DNA of 59,671 nt, taken from NCBI RefSeq assembly GCF_000382245.1, contig NZ_KB907883.1, positions 1 through 59,671 of the forward strand, read 5' to 3'. The position numbers and the translations under genes are program-made. The first letter of the stretch is position 1. Every line of letters begins with the position of its first letter. Positions 6,704-15,843 of this stretch are shown here, in pieces. The stretch comes from Kushneria aurantia DSM 21353. GTDB taxonomy: Bacteria > Pseudomonadota > Gammaproteobacteria > Pseudomonadales > Halomonadaceae. Below the pieces are notes generated by a model. It was not told where the DNA came from. It made no database searches and worked only from the letters and a program-made list of their open reading frames with translations.

Positions 6704-8224
6704 ATGTCTCTCGATCACGATGCACCCCTGGACGTCACACAAGGACGACTTTCGCTGCTGGCGGTTTGCCTCGCCGCCGCCGCCATGCCGCTGACCTTCA
6801 CCGGCACCGCCGTGGCACTGCCGGCGATCGGCAGTGCGCTTGGCGGCACGCCGGTGGCCATGGCCTGGGCCACCAACGCCTTCATGCTCACTTTCGGTTC
6901 CGCCCTGATGGTGGCCGGTGCGCTGGCCGACAGCTACGGACGCCGACGGGTCTTTCTGTCGGGGGCACTTGCCTTTGCGCTGTTTTCGCTGGCGCTGGTT
7001 TTCGCGCCGAACATTGTCATTTTCGATCTGCTGCGCGGCGCTCAGGGGCTGGCGGCCGCGGCAGCCTATGCGGGTGGCGCGGCGGCGCTGGCGCAGAACT
7101 TCCATGGTGCTGCGCGGCTGCGTGCCTTCAGCCTCGTCGGCACCAGCTTCGGCGTCGGTCTGTCGCTCGGTCCGGTGGCTTCCGGGTTGATGGCCGAGGC
7201 TTTCGGCTGGCGTTCGATCTTTCTCGCTGTCGTTGCCTTTACCGGGCTGGCCTTTCTGCTGGGCCGCCGCAGCCTGAACGAGAGCCGCGATCCTGCCGCC
7301 TCCGGTCTCGACTGGCGTGGTGCGCTCAGCTTTACCGCCATGCTCGTGCTTTTCACCTGCGCCATGCTGTGGGTGCCGGCACTGGGGATGCGCGCGCCTC
7401 TTGTCCTCACCCTGCTCGCCGGTTCGGTGGTCTGCCTTGCACTCTTCATTCATACCGAACGTCGCCTCGCGCGCCCAATGCTCGATCTGTCGCTGTTTCG
7501 CTATCCGCGTTTCATTGGCGTACAGCTGCTGGCCGCTGCTCCGGCCTATGGTTTCGTGGTGCTGCTTATCCTGCTGCCGGTGCGCTTCGTCGCTATCGAG
7601 GGAATGAGCGAGGCCGCGGCAGGTGCTTTAATGATCGCCATGTCGGCGCCGCTGCTGGTGCTGCCCGTGCTGGCCGGGATGGCAACGCGCTGGTTGCGCC
7701 CGGCGACGATCTGCGGGCTGGGCCTGCTGATATCGGCGGTCGGCCTGCTGTGGCTGGCGATGACGCCGGTCGGTGCGCCCGTGCTGTCCACGGCGCTGGC
7801 GATGCTGGTGATTGGTATCGGCATCGGCCTGCCCTGGGGACTGATGGATGGGCTCGCCGTCAGCGTGGTGCCGAAGGAGCGGGCCGGTATGGCCACCGGT
7901 ATCTTCTCCACCGTTCGCGTTGCCGGTGAAGGGGTGGCGCTGGCCGTGGTCGGCGCGATCCTCGCCGGGCTGATCGCCACGCATATCAAGGCAAGTGGTG
8001 TTGCCGGCCCCGCCGGTGCAGTGGCGCAGCGGCTTGCCGGCGGCGACCCTGGTGGCGCGTTGACCCTGCTGACAGCAGGCGATAGTGCTGATCTTCTGAG
8101 CGCCTACAGTGCGGCTTTCGGCGGGCTGCTCCTGCTGCTGGCCGGCATCACGGCGGTTACCGCGCTGGTGGTTTTTCTGTTTCTCGGCAGGGAGGAGAGA
8201 GAGGCCGGCGCAGAGAAGGTGTGA
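6704..8224 (+). CDS. DHA2-type MFS drug efflux transporter (14 TMS)
   Basis: The product is 506 residues from the ATG at 6704 (a TTG at 6686 is possible). About 14 hydrophobic segments are visible. The protein has the motif-A loop GALADSYGRRRVF after TM2 (about residues 75-90) and the motif-C-like GPVASGLMAEAFGWRSIFL (about 155-175), both typical of proton-driven multidrug exporters of the DHA2 family. It is an inner-membrane antiporter for unknown toxic compounds. It is divergent from a LysR regulator, a common arrangement for inducible efflux. Confidence 0.85.
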   Translation: MSLDHDAPLDVTQGRLSLLAVCLAAAAMPLTFTGTAVALPAIGSALGGTPVAMAWATNAFMLTFGSALMVAGALADSYGRRRVFLSGALAFALFSLALVFAPNIVIFDLLRGAQGLAAAAAYAGGAAALAQNFHGAARLRAFSLVGTSFGVGLSLGPVASGLMAEAFGWRSIFLAVVAFTGLAFLLGRRSLNESRDPAASGLDWRGALSFTAMLVLFTCAMLWVPALGMRAPLVLTLLAGSVVCLALFIHTERRLARPMLDLSLFRYPRFIGVQLLAAAPAYGFVVLLILLPVRFVAIEGMSEAAAGALMIAMSAPLLVLPVLAGMATRWLRPATICGLGLLISAVGLLWLAMTPVGAPVLSTALAMLVIGIGIGLPWGLMDGLAVSVVPKERAGMATGIFSTVRVAGEGVALAVVGAILAGLIATHIKASGVAGPAGAVAQRLAGGDPGGALTLLTAGDSADLLSAYSAAFGGLLLLLAGITAVTALVVFLFLGREEREAGAEKV

Positions 8225-8254
8225 GCGCGCATCGCAAGTGGCGGCGGAGAAGGT

Positions 8255-8277
8255 GGTCACCATGCGCTCCGGTGACC
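8255..8277. terminator. weak hairpin after the MFS gene
   Basis: GGTCACC (8255-8261) can pair with GGTGACC (8271-8277) with a 9-base loop, about 30 bases after the MFS stop. There is no T-run, so this is only a possible 3' end structure. The rest of 8225-8481 shows no supported gene. Confidence 0.3.
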
Positions 8278-8481
8278 TCCATCCATGGTACAGCTCTGTG
8301 AGATGGCGGGTCTGCGTCGCCGCCGGACCATTGCCGCTTTCCAAATACGTTGACAGGCACTGAATGATTATCTACCGTTCTGGAAAATGCCAACAATATG
8401 TCTATACATTCCATGTCGATCAGCTATCGTTCCGCCAATCTTCTTTATGCTGGCTCTATCTCCAGTAGAGAGGGTGATGTC

Positions 8482-8697
8482 ATGGCCCGCAAGCTCAAGC
8501 ATGAATTGCTGCAGGTCGTGCACGAGCGCTACCCGTTAGAACAGCTCTTCGGGCGCATTGAGATCGACGACGATGCCTGCCCGAGCAGTGAGCGATCGGG
8601 AAAGCGAGGACGCGGCGCCGAGCGCAAATTCCCGTTTGTCGCTGCCGCGCAAACCGATGAAGAAGGCCATCCCATGCCGGTTTCTGCAGATGGCTGA
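8482..8697 (+). pseudogene. internal fragment of an IS1595-family transposase
   Basis: The frame reads ARKLKHELLQVVHER, then FGRIEIDDDACP, ERSGKRGRGAERKFPFVAA and ends at TGA after 71 codons. The stretches xxKHKLMxV, G-x-VEIDDAYLGGE and SGKRGRGxENKxPFVAAV are the core of IS1595-family (ISXO2-like) DDE transposases. The zinc-ribbon N-terminus and the C-terminal catalytic residues are missing, so this is a dead scrap. It marks a past insertion just upstream of the secreted protein/RTX pair. Confidence 0.7.
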
Positions 8698-8840
8698 GTC
8701 ATATGCGTAATAAGAAAAGTATATTGATCAGCCTGTTTCAACGGGTATTCAGACATCGAAGGCTGGACCTTGAATTGTTCCGGTCGGGTACTCGAAGGCG
8801 CCTGGAAACTTTCGCACGAGTTCCTGGCACCTCTGGTTTC

Positions 8841-9761
8841 ATGATGTTCCGTCAGTCAGGCAAGCAGTGCCATCGCACCACCCGCTTTGCAACCACCGCA
8901 ACTGCGGGGCGGCGCTTCTGCACGCGGTCAGCCGGAAGTCTTTCAGCGAAGGTCGCGATCGCGTGCGGCGTTGTCGCGGGGTCTTTGTCGAGCACTGCGG
9001 CAAGAGCGGATTGTGCGCCTCCTCGCGTCACCGAGATGCTGGTCCAGGACGAGGCTCGGATGATCGATCCGACATCATTGCCATCGAGAGATTCATTTCG
9101 CCAGTTGATCGAAGATCTTGCCCCAGCGCTTCAAGCGGATGTCGAGTCCTCGAATGTCGGCGAGGTTCATCTGCGGTTTGTCCGCCGCAGGCTGGTGAGC
9201 GAAATGGCGGAAGCCGAGAATTCGACGCAGCCTGATCACTTTATCCTCCAGAGCCCATGGGTTTCCGTCAGCCCCATGCAGGGCACCGCATGCGGCCTGG
9301 ATATTCGCATCGTCTGGAACGAGCGCCGGATTCTGCGCGATCAGGCATGGCTGCATGGTGCGGCGCCGGCGTTACCGGACGGGCAGGCAGCCTCGGTCAG
9401 CGCGGCGCAGATGTCACATTGGGTCGAGCAGTACATCGAAGCCTCGTTTCGCGCGCCATCGCCCGAGAAGCGTATCAGGCGGCTGGCCGACCTGAAGGGA
9501 CAGATTCCCTTCGATCTCCTCTGGCTCTTCGAGAACGCAACGCAGTCGACACGGGGTCCCTTCGAAGGCTACGTCTCCGACGCTCTCGACAACCTGATGG
9601 AGCGTACCGAACCCGGATATCGAGACGTAATACAGTCGCTTGTTGCCACCGCCCTCTCGAATAGAACCGAGCAAGTCGAAATATCTTCCCTGGAAGATAT
9701 TTCGAGCAAGGTCTTGACGCCCCCCGTCAAGAGGACACTACGGATTGAGAATATCCGATAA
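8841..9761 (+). CDS. putative exported protein of unknown function, upstream of RTX protein
   Basis: I do not recognise the family. From the ATG at 8841 the product is 306 residues; an ATG at 8703 would add 46 residues without clear purpose, and neither start has a strong ribosome site. A hydrophobic segment AKVAIACGVVAGSLSSTAARA followed by DC suggests a signal peptide cleaved near residue 57, but with an unusually long basic leader (GRRFCTR precedes it). The mature part is soluble, with tryptophan-rich and charged stretches (HFILQSPWVSVSPMQGTACG; SHWVEQYIEASFR). It ends 69 bases before the RTX gene, so the two may be co-expressed. A role as accessory, inhibitor or co-effector is only a guess. 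Confidence 0.5.
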   Translation: MMFRQSGKQCHRTTRFATTATAGRRFCTRSAGSLSAKVAIACGVVAGSLSSTAARADCAPPRVTEMLVQDEARMIDPTSLPSRDSFRQLIEDLAPALQADVESSNVGEVHLRFVRRRLVSEMAEAENSTQPDHFILQSPWVSVSPMQGTACGLDIRIVWNERRILRDQAWLHGAAPALPDGQAASVSAAQMSHWVEQYIEASFRAPSPEKRIRRLADLKGQIPFDLLWLFENATQSTRGPFEGYVSDALDNLMERTEPGYRDVIQSLVATALSNRTEQVEISSLEDISSKVLTPPVKRTLRIENIR

Positions 9762-9830
9762 AAAAGCAGTCGGAATCCCCTTTGTCCGACTGCCGTTAAC
9801 CAATTATAACTGAACGGAGAGTCATGCCGT

Positions 9831-12260
9831 ATGTCGTACGAAGATATTTTCGAAGCCACCAATATCGACCCTGCATTCTCCGCCGAGGATCGGGCGGTCA
9901 TTTTGGGTGTTATCAAGGAAGCCTACCAGGGTTCCACCATAGCGCGTGATATGTTCGACAACTGGATTGCCTCCGGGCGTGACATCACTTTCTACTATGG
10001 AGAGGGGCGTTTCGATGCCTGGGACGGTGTTGCCACTATCGATTTGAACGAGCTCGACAACGCTCACTATATCGATTTCTACGGCAATGCCGTACACGAC
10101 ACGCCTCTCGTCGCCATCATTCACGAACTCGGTCATGCCCTGACGGCTCGTACGGACGATTACAGCAAGGACCTTCCCGCCGGCGAAAACCAGGCCTTCG
10201 TCAACGAGATCATCGAGCAGATGGGCGGAGACTACGTCAAGCAGCTCGCCTATATGGCCTATGACGCCTCCGGCGATATCATCAAGGACGGATATGCCTA
10301 TTCTGACGGCATCAAGCTCGACTATGCCTGGGTCAAGAAGTGGTCCTGGCTGCCCAACGACTACGATACGACCGAAGGCGGTACCTATCTGGAGCCACAG
10401 AAGGATCTGCTGATCGGTAGCGCCGACGCCAACGAGCTGAAGTCGGGTGCCGGTGACGATTTCGTCTATGGCCTCGAAGGTGACGACAGGCTGATCGGCG
10501 GATCGGGCGACGATCGGCTGAGCGGTGGGGCCGGAGCGGACATGCTTGATGGCGGGGACGGCTCGGATTTCGCAAGCTATGTCCATGCCGAGGCGGGCGT
10601 TACGATCAGCCTGGCCGACGTTGCCGGAAACACCGGCGATGCCGCAGGCGACATCTTCATCTCGATCGAGAACGTGATCGGGTCCGCCCACGACGACGTT
10701 ATCACCGGCGATATCGGTGCCAATCGCCTCGAAGGCCGGGACGGCGACGACGTGCTGACGGGCGGGGGCGGCGACGACGTTCTGGTCGGCGGCGCCGGTA
10801 ATGATCGGGCGGTCTACGCGAACGGCTTTTCGAGCTACACCATCGCCGCGTCCGGCGCTGGCCTGACGGTCACCGGTGAAGGCACCGACACGCTCGAGGG
10901 TATCGAGACGCTGAGCTTCGGCAACGGCACCTATGACGTGGCGAGCGGCACGTTCACGCCGAATATGTCGATTGCCAACAGCAGCCTGACGCAGGCTTTG
11001 GCGAGTGACGCTTTTTATGCGGTGATCGGTTCGGACGATCTTGCGACCGCGGGGGTCGAGGGTCAGGTGACCTACACCGTGACGCGCCTTCCTGCGGGCA
11101 TGCTGCTGGTGAACGGCGAGCAAGCCTCGGTGGGCACAACCTTCACCCGGGCCGATATCGACGCCGGATCGGTGGTCCTGACGGCGGGCGCGGTGATGCC
11201 CGGTGCGAACGGTCCGGCGGACAGTTTCGCGTTCACCGTCGGTGATGGCGAGGGCGGTCTCGTCTCCGGAACCTTCACGGCCGACTATGCCTCGTTCGAC
11301 ACTGCCCGGACGGCGTCGAAGTGGGGCGGCTACTGGGGCACCGGTGGAGACGACTATCTCCTCGGCGGGTCCGGCAGCGACAAGATGATCGGCGGGTCCG
11401 GCAACGACCTGATGATCGGCGGGGCCGGCAAGGACCTGATGACCGGCGGTGCCGGCAACGACCGCCTGTTCGCGGGAGATGGCGACGATGTCATGATGGG
11501 CGGTTTCGGCTCCGACCTTCTCGATGGCGGGTTCGGCAACGACATGATCCATGGCGGCGAGGGCACGAACTGGATCATCGGCGGCGAAGGGCACGACACC
11601 ATCACGGCGGGTTGGGGCGACGACGTGATCGATGGCGGTGCGGGCAATGACATCATCCATGCCGGCGGCGGCGACAATGTCGTCGATGCCGGCGCGGGCA
11701 ATGATCGCCTGACGACGGGCTGGGGTGACGACCAGATCATTCCGGGGTCGGGCGACGACGCGCTTTACGACAGTGGCGGGTCGAACACGCTGTGGCTCGG
11801 CGGGATCGCGGGTGCGACCTCCGACGGCGATGACAGCTACTCGACGGGCCATGGTGCGGATCTGTTCGTACTGTCGTTCGAGGACGAGACGGGCGCTGCG
11901 GCGGGCTTCGGTTCGGACACGGTGAACGGGTTCCGCCTCGGCGAGGGCGATCGTCTGACCGGGTCGGACAATGTCGACTTTGCGCAGATGCTCGCCGATG
12001 GCGAGATCGGCGGGATGCGTTCGGCCAACGGCGGCGATCTGGTGCTGACGTTCGATCATCCGGACGAGAGCTCGTCGCTGACGCTGAAAGGGTTCTTCTG
12101 GAACAATGACAGCTATTTGTCGGAGGACGAGCGTGGTGCGGCCTTTGGCCAGGAGCTGGGTCGGGCGCAGCTCGCCGGCATTCTCGACGAGGCCGTCAAC
12201 GACTTCGGTCCGGCCGCCTTCCAGGCGACATCTTCCACCAACGCACTCGTCTTCGCTTGA
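9831..12260 (+). CDS. large RTX protein with zinc-metalloprotease motif
   Basis: The product is 809 residues. The ATG at 9831 has GGAGAG nine bases upstream. Residues 1-190 hold HELGH (about 98-102) followed by ENQAFVNEI about 20 residues later. This is a zincin HExxH with a possible third glutamate ligand, resembling small effector proteases such as M91 rather than serralysin (HEIGHALGL). Then come GGxGxD-type calcium repeats at about 190-240 and 290-325, a cadherin-like segment (about 380-490), and a long repeat block (about 500-650). The last 120 residues, without a signal peptide, fit an uncleaved type I secretion signal. No type I exporter lies in the window. Confidence 0.75.
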   Translation: MSYEDIFEATNIDPAFSAEDRAVILGVIKEAYQGSTIARDMFDNWIASGRDITFYYGEGRFDAWDGVATIDLNELDNAHYIDFYGNAVHDTPLVAIIHELGHALTARTDDYSKDLPAGENQAFVNEIIEQMGGDYVKQLAYMAYDASGDIIKDGYAYSDGIKLDYAWVKKWSWLPNDYDTTEGGTYLEPQKDLLIGSADANELKSGAGDDFVYGLEGDDRLIGGSGDDRLSGGAGADMLDGGDGSDFASYVHAEAGVTISLADVAGNTGDAAGDIFISIENVIGSAHDDVITGDIGANRLEGRDGDDVLTGGGGDDVLVGGAGNDRAVYANGFSSYTIAASGAGLTVTGEGTDTLEGIETLSFGNGTYDVASGTFTPNMSIANSSLTQALASDAFYAVIGSDDLATAGVEGQVTYTVTRLPAGMLLVNGEQASVGTTFTRADIDAGSVVLTAGAVMPGANGPADSFAFTVGDGEGGLVSGTFTADYASFDTARTASKWGGYWGTGGDDYLLGGSGSDKMIGGSGNDLMIGGAGKDLMTGGAGNDRLFAGDGDDVMMGGFGSDLLDGGFGNDMIHGGEGTNWIIGGEGHDTITAGWGDDVIDGGAGNDIIHAGGGDNVVDAGAGNDRLTTGWGDDQIIPGSGDDALYDSGGSNTLWLGGIAGATSDGDDSYSTGHGADLFVLSFEDETGAAAGFGSDTVNGFRLGEGDRLTGSDNVDFAQMLADGEIGGMRSANGGDLVLTFDHPDESSSLTLKGFFWNNDSYLSEDERGAAFGQELGRAQLAGILDEAVNDFGPAAFQATSSTNALVFA

Positions 12261-12318
12261 GGTCTAGAACGCGCCTGCGATCATGACAGTCGAGACGCAG
12301 TATCCGATCTGCTGACCA

Positions 12319-12347
12319 TCTCTGAAGGGCCCCGGGTCCTTCAGAGA
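12319..12347 (+). terminator. strong hairpin after the RTX gene
   Basis: TCTCTGAAGG (12319-12328) pairs perfectly with CCTTCAGAGA (12338-12347). It stands 59 bases after the RTX stop in the gap before the convergent OsmC-YcaO gene. No T-run follows on either strand, so it may act as an mRNA-protecting hairpin or with Rho. Confidence 0.5.
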
Positions 12348-12501
12348 GAACGCGTAAGTATGCTCGTCTCGCTGCTCAAGGTGACAGCTCACTCCGCGCC
12401 TGCGCGTCTTCCTCGACTGGCTCTCCAGCTTGATGCTGGATAACCCGGGCCAGTGCCAGAATGCGCAGCAGTGATGCGCGGGCAACAGCGAGTTCAAGCC
12501 G

Positions 12502-14697
12502 TTACCGGCTCTGGCGCTTTGCATGACGCGCCCGCCATTGATGCAGCTTTTGGTAGCTCTCGATCAGCCGCTGATGCCGTTCGATGCCTTCCAGCGCCAT
12601 GCTGGTGGGTGTCAGGCCGTGAAAGCGCACGTTGCCGTCGACCGAGCCGACTGCTGCCGCCGTCATCTCCTCGCCGTACATGCGTCGCAGGTTACGCAGG
12701 AAATCGTCCCGCACGAGGCTGTTGTCCAGTTCGATCTCCAGCAGGGCATGCACCGCGCGGTAGAAGAGTTCGCGAGCGACACTGTTGTCGTGGAACTGCA
12801 GAAACATCTCCACCCGATCCAGTGCGTCCTCCAGCTGGCCCAGCGCCAGCTGTATCAGCAGCTTGAGCTCCAGAAGGGTCAGCTCGGCCCAGACGCTGTT
12901 GTCGTCGAACTCGATGCCGATCAGGTTGAGGACTTTCATCTGCTCGTCGAGCTCGCTCTCCTCCAGCCGTTCGAGCAGGGCGCTCAGCTGGGCGTCGTCA
13001 AGGCGGTGCAGATCGAGAATATCCGCGCGGAAATCGAGCGCCATATTGGTGTTGTCCCACACCAGATCCTCGATCGGATAAACCTCGGAGTAGCCCGGCA
13101 CCAGAATGCGACAGGCCGGCGCGCCCAGCTCCTCGTGTACCGCCACGTAGGCTTCCAGATTCATCGCTTGCAGAATGGCGAACAGGCGTTGCTGCTCCTC
13201 CTCGGTCGTAGCGGAGAAGTCCCAGTCGTAAAATTCGACGTCGGCGCGGTCGCTGAAAAAGCGCCACGACACCAGCCCGGAGGAGTCGATAAAGTGTTCG
13301 ACGAAGTTGTTGGGCTCGGTCACCGCCTCGCTGCTGAAGGTGGGCTGGGGCAGGTCGTTGAGCCCCTCGAAGCTGCGCCCCTGCAGCAGCTCGGTGAGGC
13401 TGCGCTCCAGCGCCACGCCCATATTGGGATGGGCGCCAAAGGAGGCGAAGACGCCGCCGGTGCGCGGGTTCATCAGTGTGATACAGGCGACCGGAAAGCG
13501 CCCGCCGAGGGAGGCGTCGCGCACCAGCAGCGGGTAGCCCTGCGCCTCCAGCGCCTTTATCCCCTCGACCAAAGCGGGGTAGCGATCCAGCACCGCTGCG
13601 GGTACTTCGGGTAGCGCCAGCTCCTGTTCGATGATCTGTTTTTTCACCGCCCGTTCGAAAATCTCCGACAGGCACTGCACCTGCGCCTCGGCGACGCTGT
13701 TGCCGGCGCTCATGCCGTTGCTGAGGTAGAGGTTTTCGATCAGATTGGACGGAAACCACACCGTTTCGCCGTCGGAGTGGCGCACGAAGGGCAGGGCGAC
13801 AATACCGCGGTCGCGGCGACCGGAGTTGGTGTCGATCAGGTGTGAACCGCGCAGTTCGCCGTCCGGGTCGAAGATCGCCCGGCAGTGATCGTCCAGTAGC
13901 CCCTCGGGCACGGCGTCGTCGGCGCCGGGCTTGAACCAGCGCTCATCGGGGTAGTGAACGAAGTCGCTGTTGGCGATCTCGCGGCCGAAGAACTGGTCGT
14001 TGTAGAAGAAGTTGCAGGAGAGACGCTCGATGAACTCGCCCAGCGCCGAACACAGCGCTGCTTCGCGGCTGGCGCCCTTGCCGTTGGTAAAGCACATTGG
14101 CGAGGCGGCATCGCGAATGTTGAGCGACCAGACGTTGGGCACGATGTTGCGCCACGAGGTCACCTCGATCTTCATCCCCAGCCGCTCGAGAATGGCGGTC
14201 ATGTTGGCGACCGTCTGCTCCAGCGGCAGGTCCTTGCCTTCGATCCAGGTGGTGGCGTCCGCCACCGTGCTGGACATCAAAAGCGCTCCGGCATCCTCGT
14301 CGATGTGGTCGACTGCCTCGATCTGGAACGCCGGGTCGTTTTGTACCACGCGTTTGACGGTGCAGCGCTCGGCTGAGCGCAGAATGCCGGTGCGATCCCG
14401 GTCCGAAAGACCCTCCGGCAGCTCCACCTGGATTTTGAAGACCTGGTTGTAGCGGTTTTCCGGGTCGACGATGTTGTTTTGTGACAGGCGAATATTGTCG
14501 GTGGGAATATCCCGCGCGCTACAGTAGACGCGTATGAAATGTGCCGCGCAGAGCACCGAGGAGGCGAGGAAGTAGTCGAAGGGGCCGGGTGCCGAGCCGT
14601 CGCCCTTGTAGCGAATCGGCTGGTCGGTAATCACGCTGAAGTCGTCGAACTTCGCTTCCAGGCGCTGGTTTTCGAGAAAGTTGACCTTGATTTCCAT
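12502..14697 (-). CDS. OsmC-YcaO fusion protein
   Basis: The product is 731 residues. Residues 1-170 resemble an OsmC/Ohr-type peroxidase domain (DQPIRYKGDGSAPGPFDYFL, AHFIRVYCSARDIP, RSAERCTVKRVV), though the usual paired cysteines are not clearly conserved. From about 180 a YcaO domain follows (FTNGKGASREAALCSALGEF, IERLSCNFFY, QVQCLSEIFERAVKK, ASFGAHPNMGVALERSLTEL). It ends with a helical tail of about 170 residues. YcaO domains activate amide or carbonyl oxygens with ATP; E. coli YcaO influences methylthiolation of ribosomal protein S12. The fused form is known in marine and pseudomonad bacteria. It is divergent from the sulfide genes. Confidence 0.8.
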   Translation of the reverse strand: MEIKVNFLENQRLEAKFDDFSVITDQPIRYKGDGSAPGPFDYFLASSVLCAAHFIRVYCSARDIPTDNIRLSQNNIVDPENRYNQVFKIQVELPEGLSDRDRTGILRSAERCTVKRVVQNDPAFQIEAVDHIDEDAGALLMSSTVADATTWIEGKDLPLEQTVANMTAILERLGMKIEVTSWRNIVPNVWSLNIRDAASPMCFTNGKGASREAALCSALGEFIERLSCNFFYNDQFFGREIANSDFVHYPDERWFKPGADDAVPEGLLDDHCRAIFDPDGELRGSHLIDTNSGRRDRGIVALPFVRHSDGETVWFPSNLIENLYLSNGMSAGNSVAEAQVQCLSEIFERAVKKQIIEQELALPEVPAAVLDRYPALVEGIKALEAQGYPLLVRDASLGGRFPVACITLMNPRTGGVFASFGAHPNMGVALERSLTELLQGRSFEGLNDLPQPTFSSEAVTEPNNFVEHFIDSSGLVSWRFFSDRADVEFYDWDFSATTEEEQQRLFAILQAMNLEAYVAVHEELGAPACRILVPGYSEVYPIEDLVWDNTNMALDFRADILDLHRLDDAQLSALLERLEESELDEQMKVLNLIGIEFDDNSVWAELTLLELKLLIQLALGQLEDALDRVEMFLQFHDNSVARELFYRAVHALLEIELDNSLVRDDFLRNLRRMYGEEMTAAAVGSVDGNVRFHGLTPTSMALEGIERHQRLIESYQKLHQWRARHAKRQSR

Positions 14698-14913
14698 AAC
14701 GAAAGCCGGGTTGGTGAGTGTGGACGCCGCGGGCGAATGGCGCTCATTATGCGGATTTTGGCCGGCAACGTCCCGGTGGATGTCGAATCGATGGGGCGGC
14801 TTTCACGCCACGGTGCCCGTTGTCGCCACCGGCGCTCATACCAGGGATGGCGAGCTACCATTGCCGCCGCACCATCCGCTATCGTCTCAGCACCACCCGG
14901 CCGAGGAGCCCGC

Positions 14914-15828
14914 ATGAACACCTTTACCCTGTCGAAGGGCCACCCGGATGTCGCCGGTTTTTTCGACCCGCGCACCTTCAGCGTGCAGTACGTGGTCAGC
15001 GACGGCGCCACGCGGCGCTGTGCCATCATCGATCCGGTACTCGACTACGACGAGAAATCCGGCGCTACCGCTACCCACCACGCCGATGAGCTGCTGGCCT
15101 ATATCGAGCGCGAAGGGCTGACGCCGACGTGGATTCTCGATACCCATCCTCACGCCGATCATTTCTCAGCCGCCCGCTACCTGCATGAACAAACCGGCGC
15201 GCCCACCGCGATCGGTCGCTCCATAGTCGAGGTGCAAAAGCTCTGGAAGGAGCTCTATCACTGGCCCGAACTGGCCGTTGACGGCAGCCAGTGGCACCAT
15301 CTGTTCGATGACGGCGAGCGCTTCGAGCTGGGCGAGATGGAGGTCAAGGTGATGCACTCGCCCGGCCATACGCTGGCCTCGGTCACCTACCTGATCGGTG
15401 ATGCCGCCTTCGTTCATGACACGCTGTTTCAGCCTGATTTCGGCACCGCCCGCGCCGATTTCCCCGGTGGCAGCGCCCATCAGCTGTGGCACTCGATCCA
15501 GGCGATCCTGGCACTGCCGGACGACACTCGACTGTTCACCGGTCATGACTACATGCCCGACGGCCGCCAGCCGCAGTGGCAGAGCAGCGTCGCCGAGCAG
15601 CGCCGCGACAACAGGCATCGTCTCGGTGAGCTCAGCGAGGCGCAGTATGTCGAACTGCGCGAAGAGCGCGACCGCCAGCTGCCGATGCCGAAGCTGATTC
15701 TGCACGCTCTGCAGGTCAATATCATGGGCGGGCGTCTGCCGATGCCGGAGGCGAACGGCAAGCGCTATCTGAAAATTCCCCTCGACGCTCTGGAGGGCGC
15801 CCGCTGGTCAACAGGCGATGTTTCATAA
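14914..15828 (+). CDS. Blh/ETHE1-type MBL-fold persulfide dioxygenase-like hydrolase
   Basis: The product is 304 residues; the ATG at 14914 follows GAGGAG. The metallo-beta-lactamase metal motif THPHADH is at about residues 77-83, with MHSPGHT (about 148-154), FVHDTLFQPDFGTARADFPG (about 169-188) and TGHDYMPDGR near 211. This is the Blh branch, in which a single mononuclear iron oxidises glutathione persulfide to sulfite. The sulfide:quinone oxidoreductase gene starts 15 bases downstream, the classic pairing for sulfide detoxification. A BigR-type repressor gene is not seen nearby. Confidence 0.85.
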   Translation: MNTFTLSKGHPDVAGFFDPRTFSVQYVVSDGATRRCAIIDPVLDYDEKSGATATHHADELLAYIEREGLTPTWILDTHPHADHFSAARYLHEQTGAPTAIGRSIVEVQKLWKELYHWPELAVDGSQWHHLFDDGERFELGEMEVKVMHSPGHTLASVTYLIGDAAFVHDTLFQPDFGTARADFPGGSAHQLWHSIQAILALPDDTRLFTGHDYMPDGRQPQWQSSVAEQRRDNRHRLGELSEAQYVELREERDRQLPMPKLILHALQVNIMGGRLPMPEANGKRYLKIPLDALEGARWSTGDVS

Positions 15829-15843
15829 CAGGAGGAGCACACC

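Noticed and set aside
9822-12059. 745-residue open frame on the minus strand opposite the RTX gene
   Set aside because: It follows codon-position shadows of the calcium repeats (repeated IVA/ADQ-like patterns) and has no domain. The plus-strand gene has a ribosome site and clear motifs.
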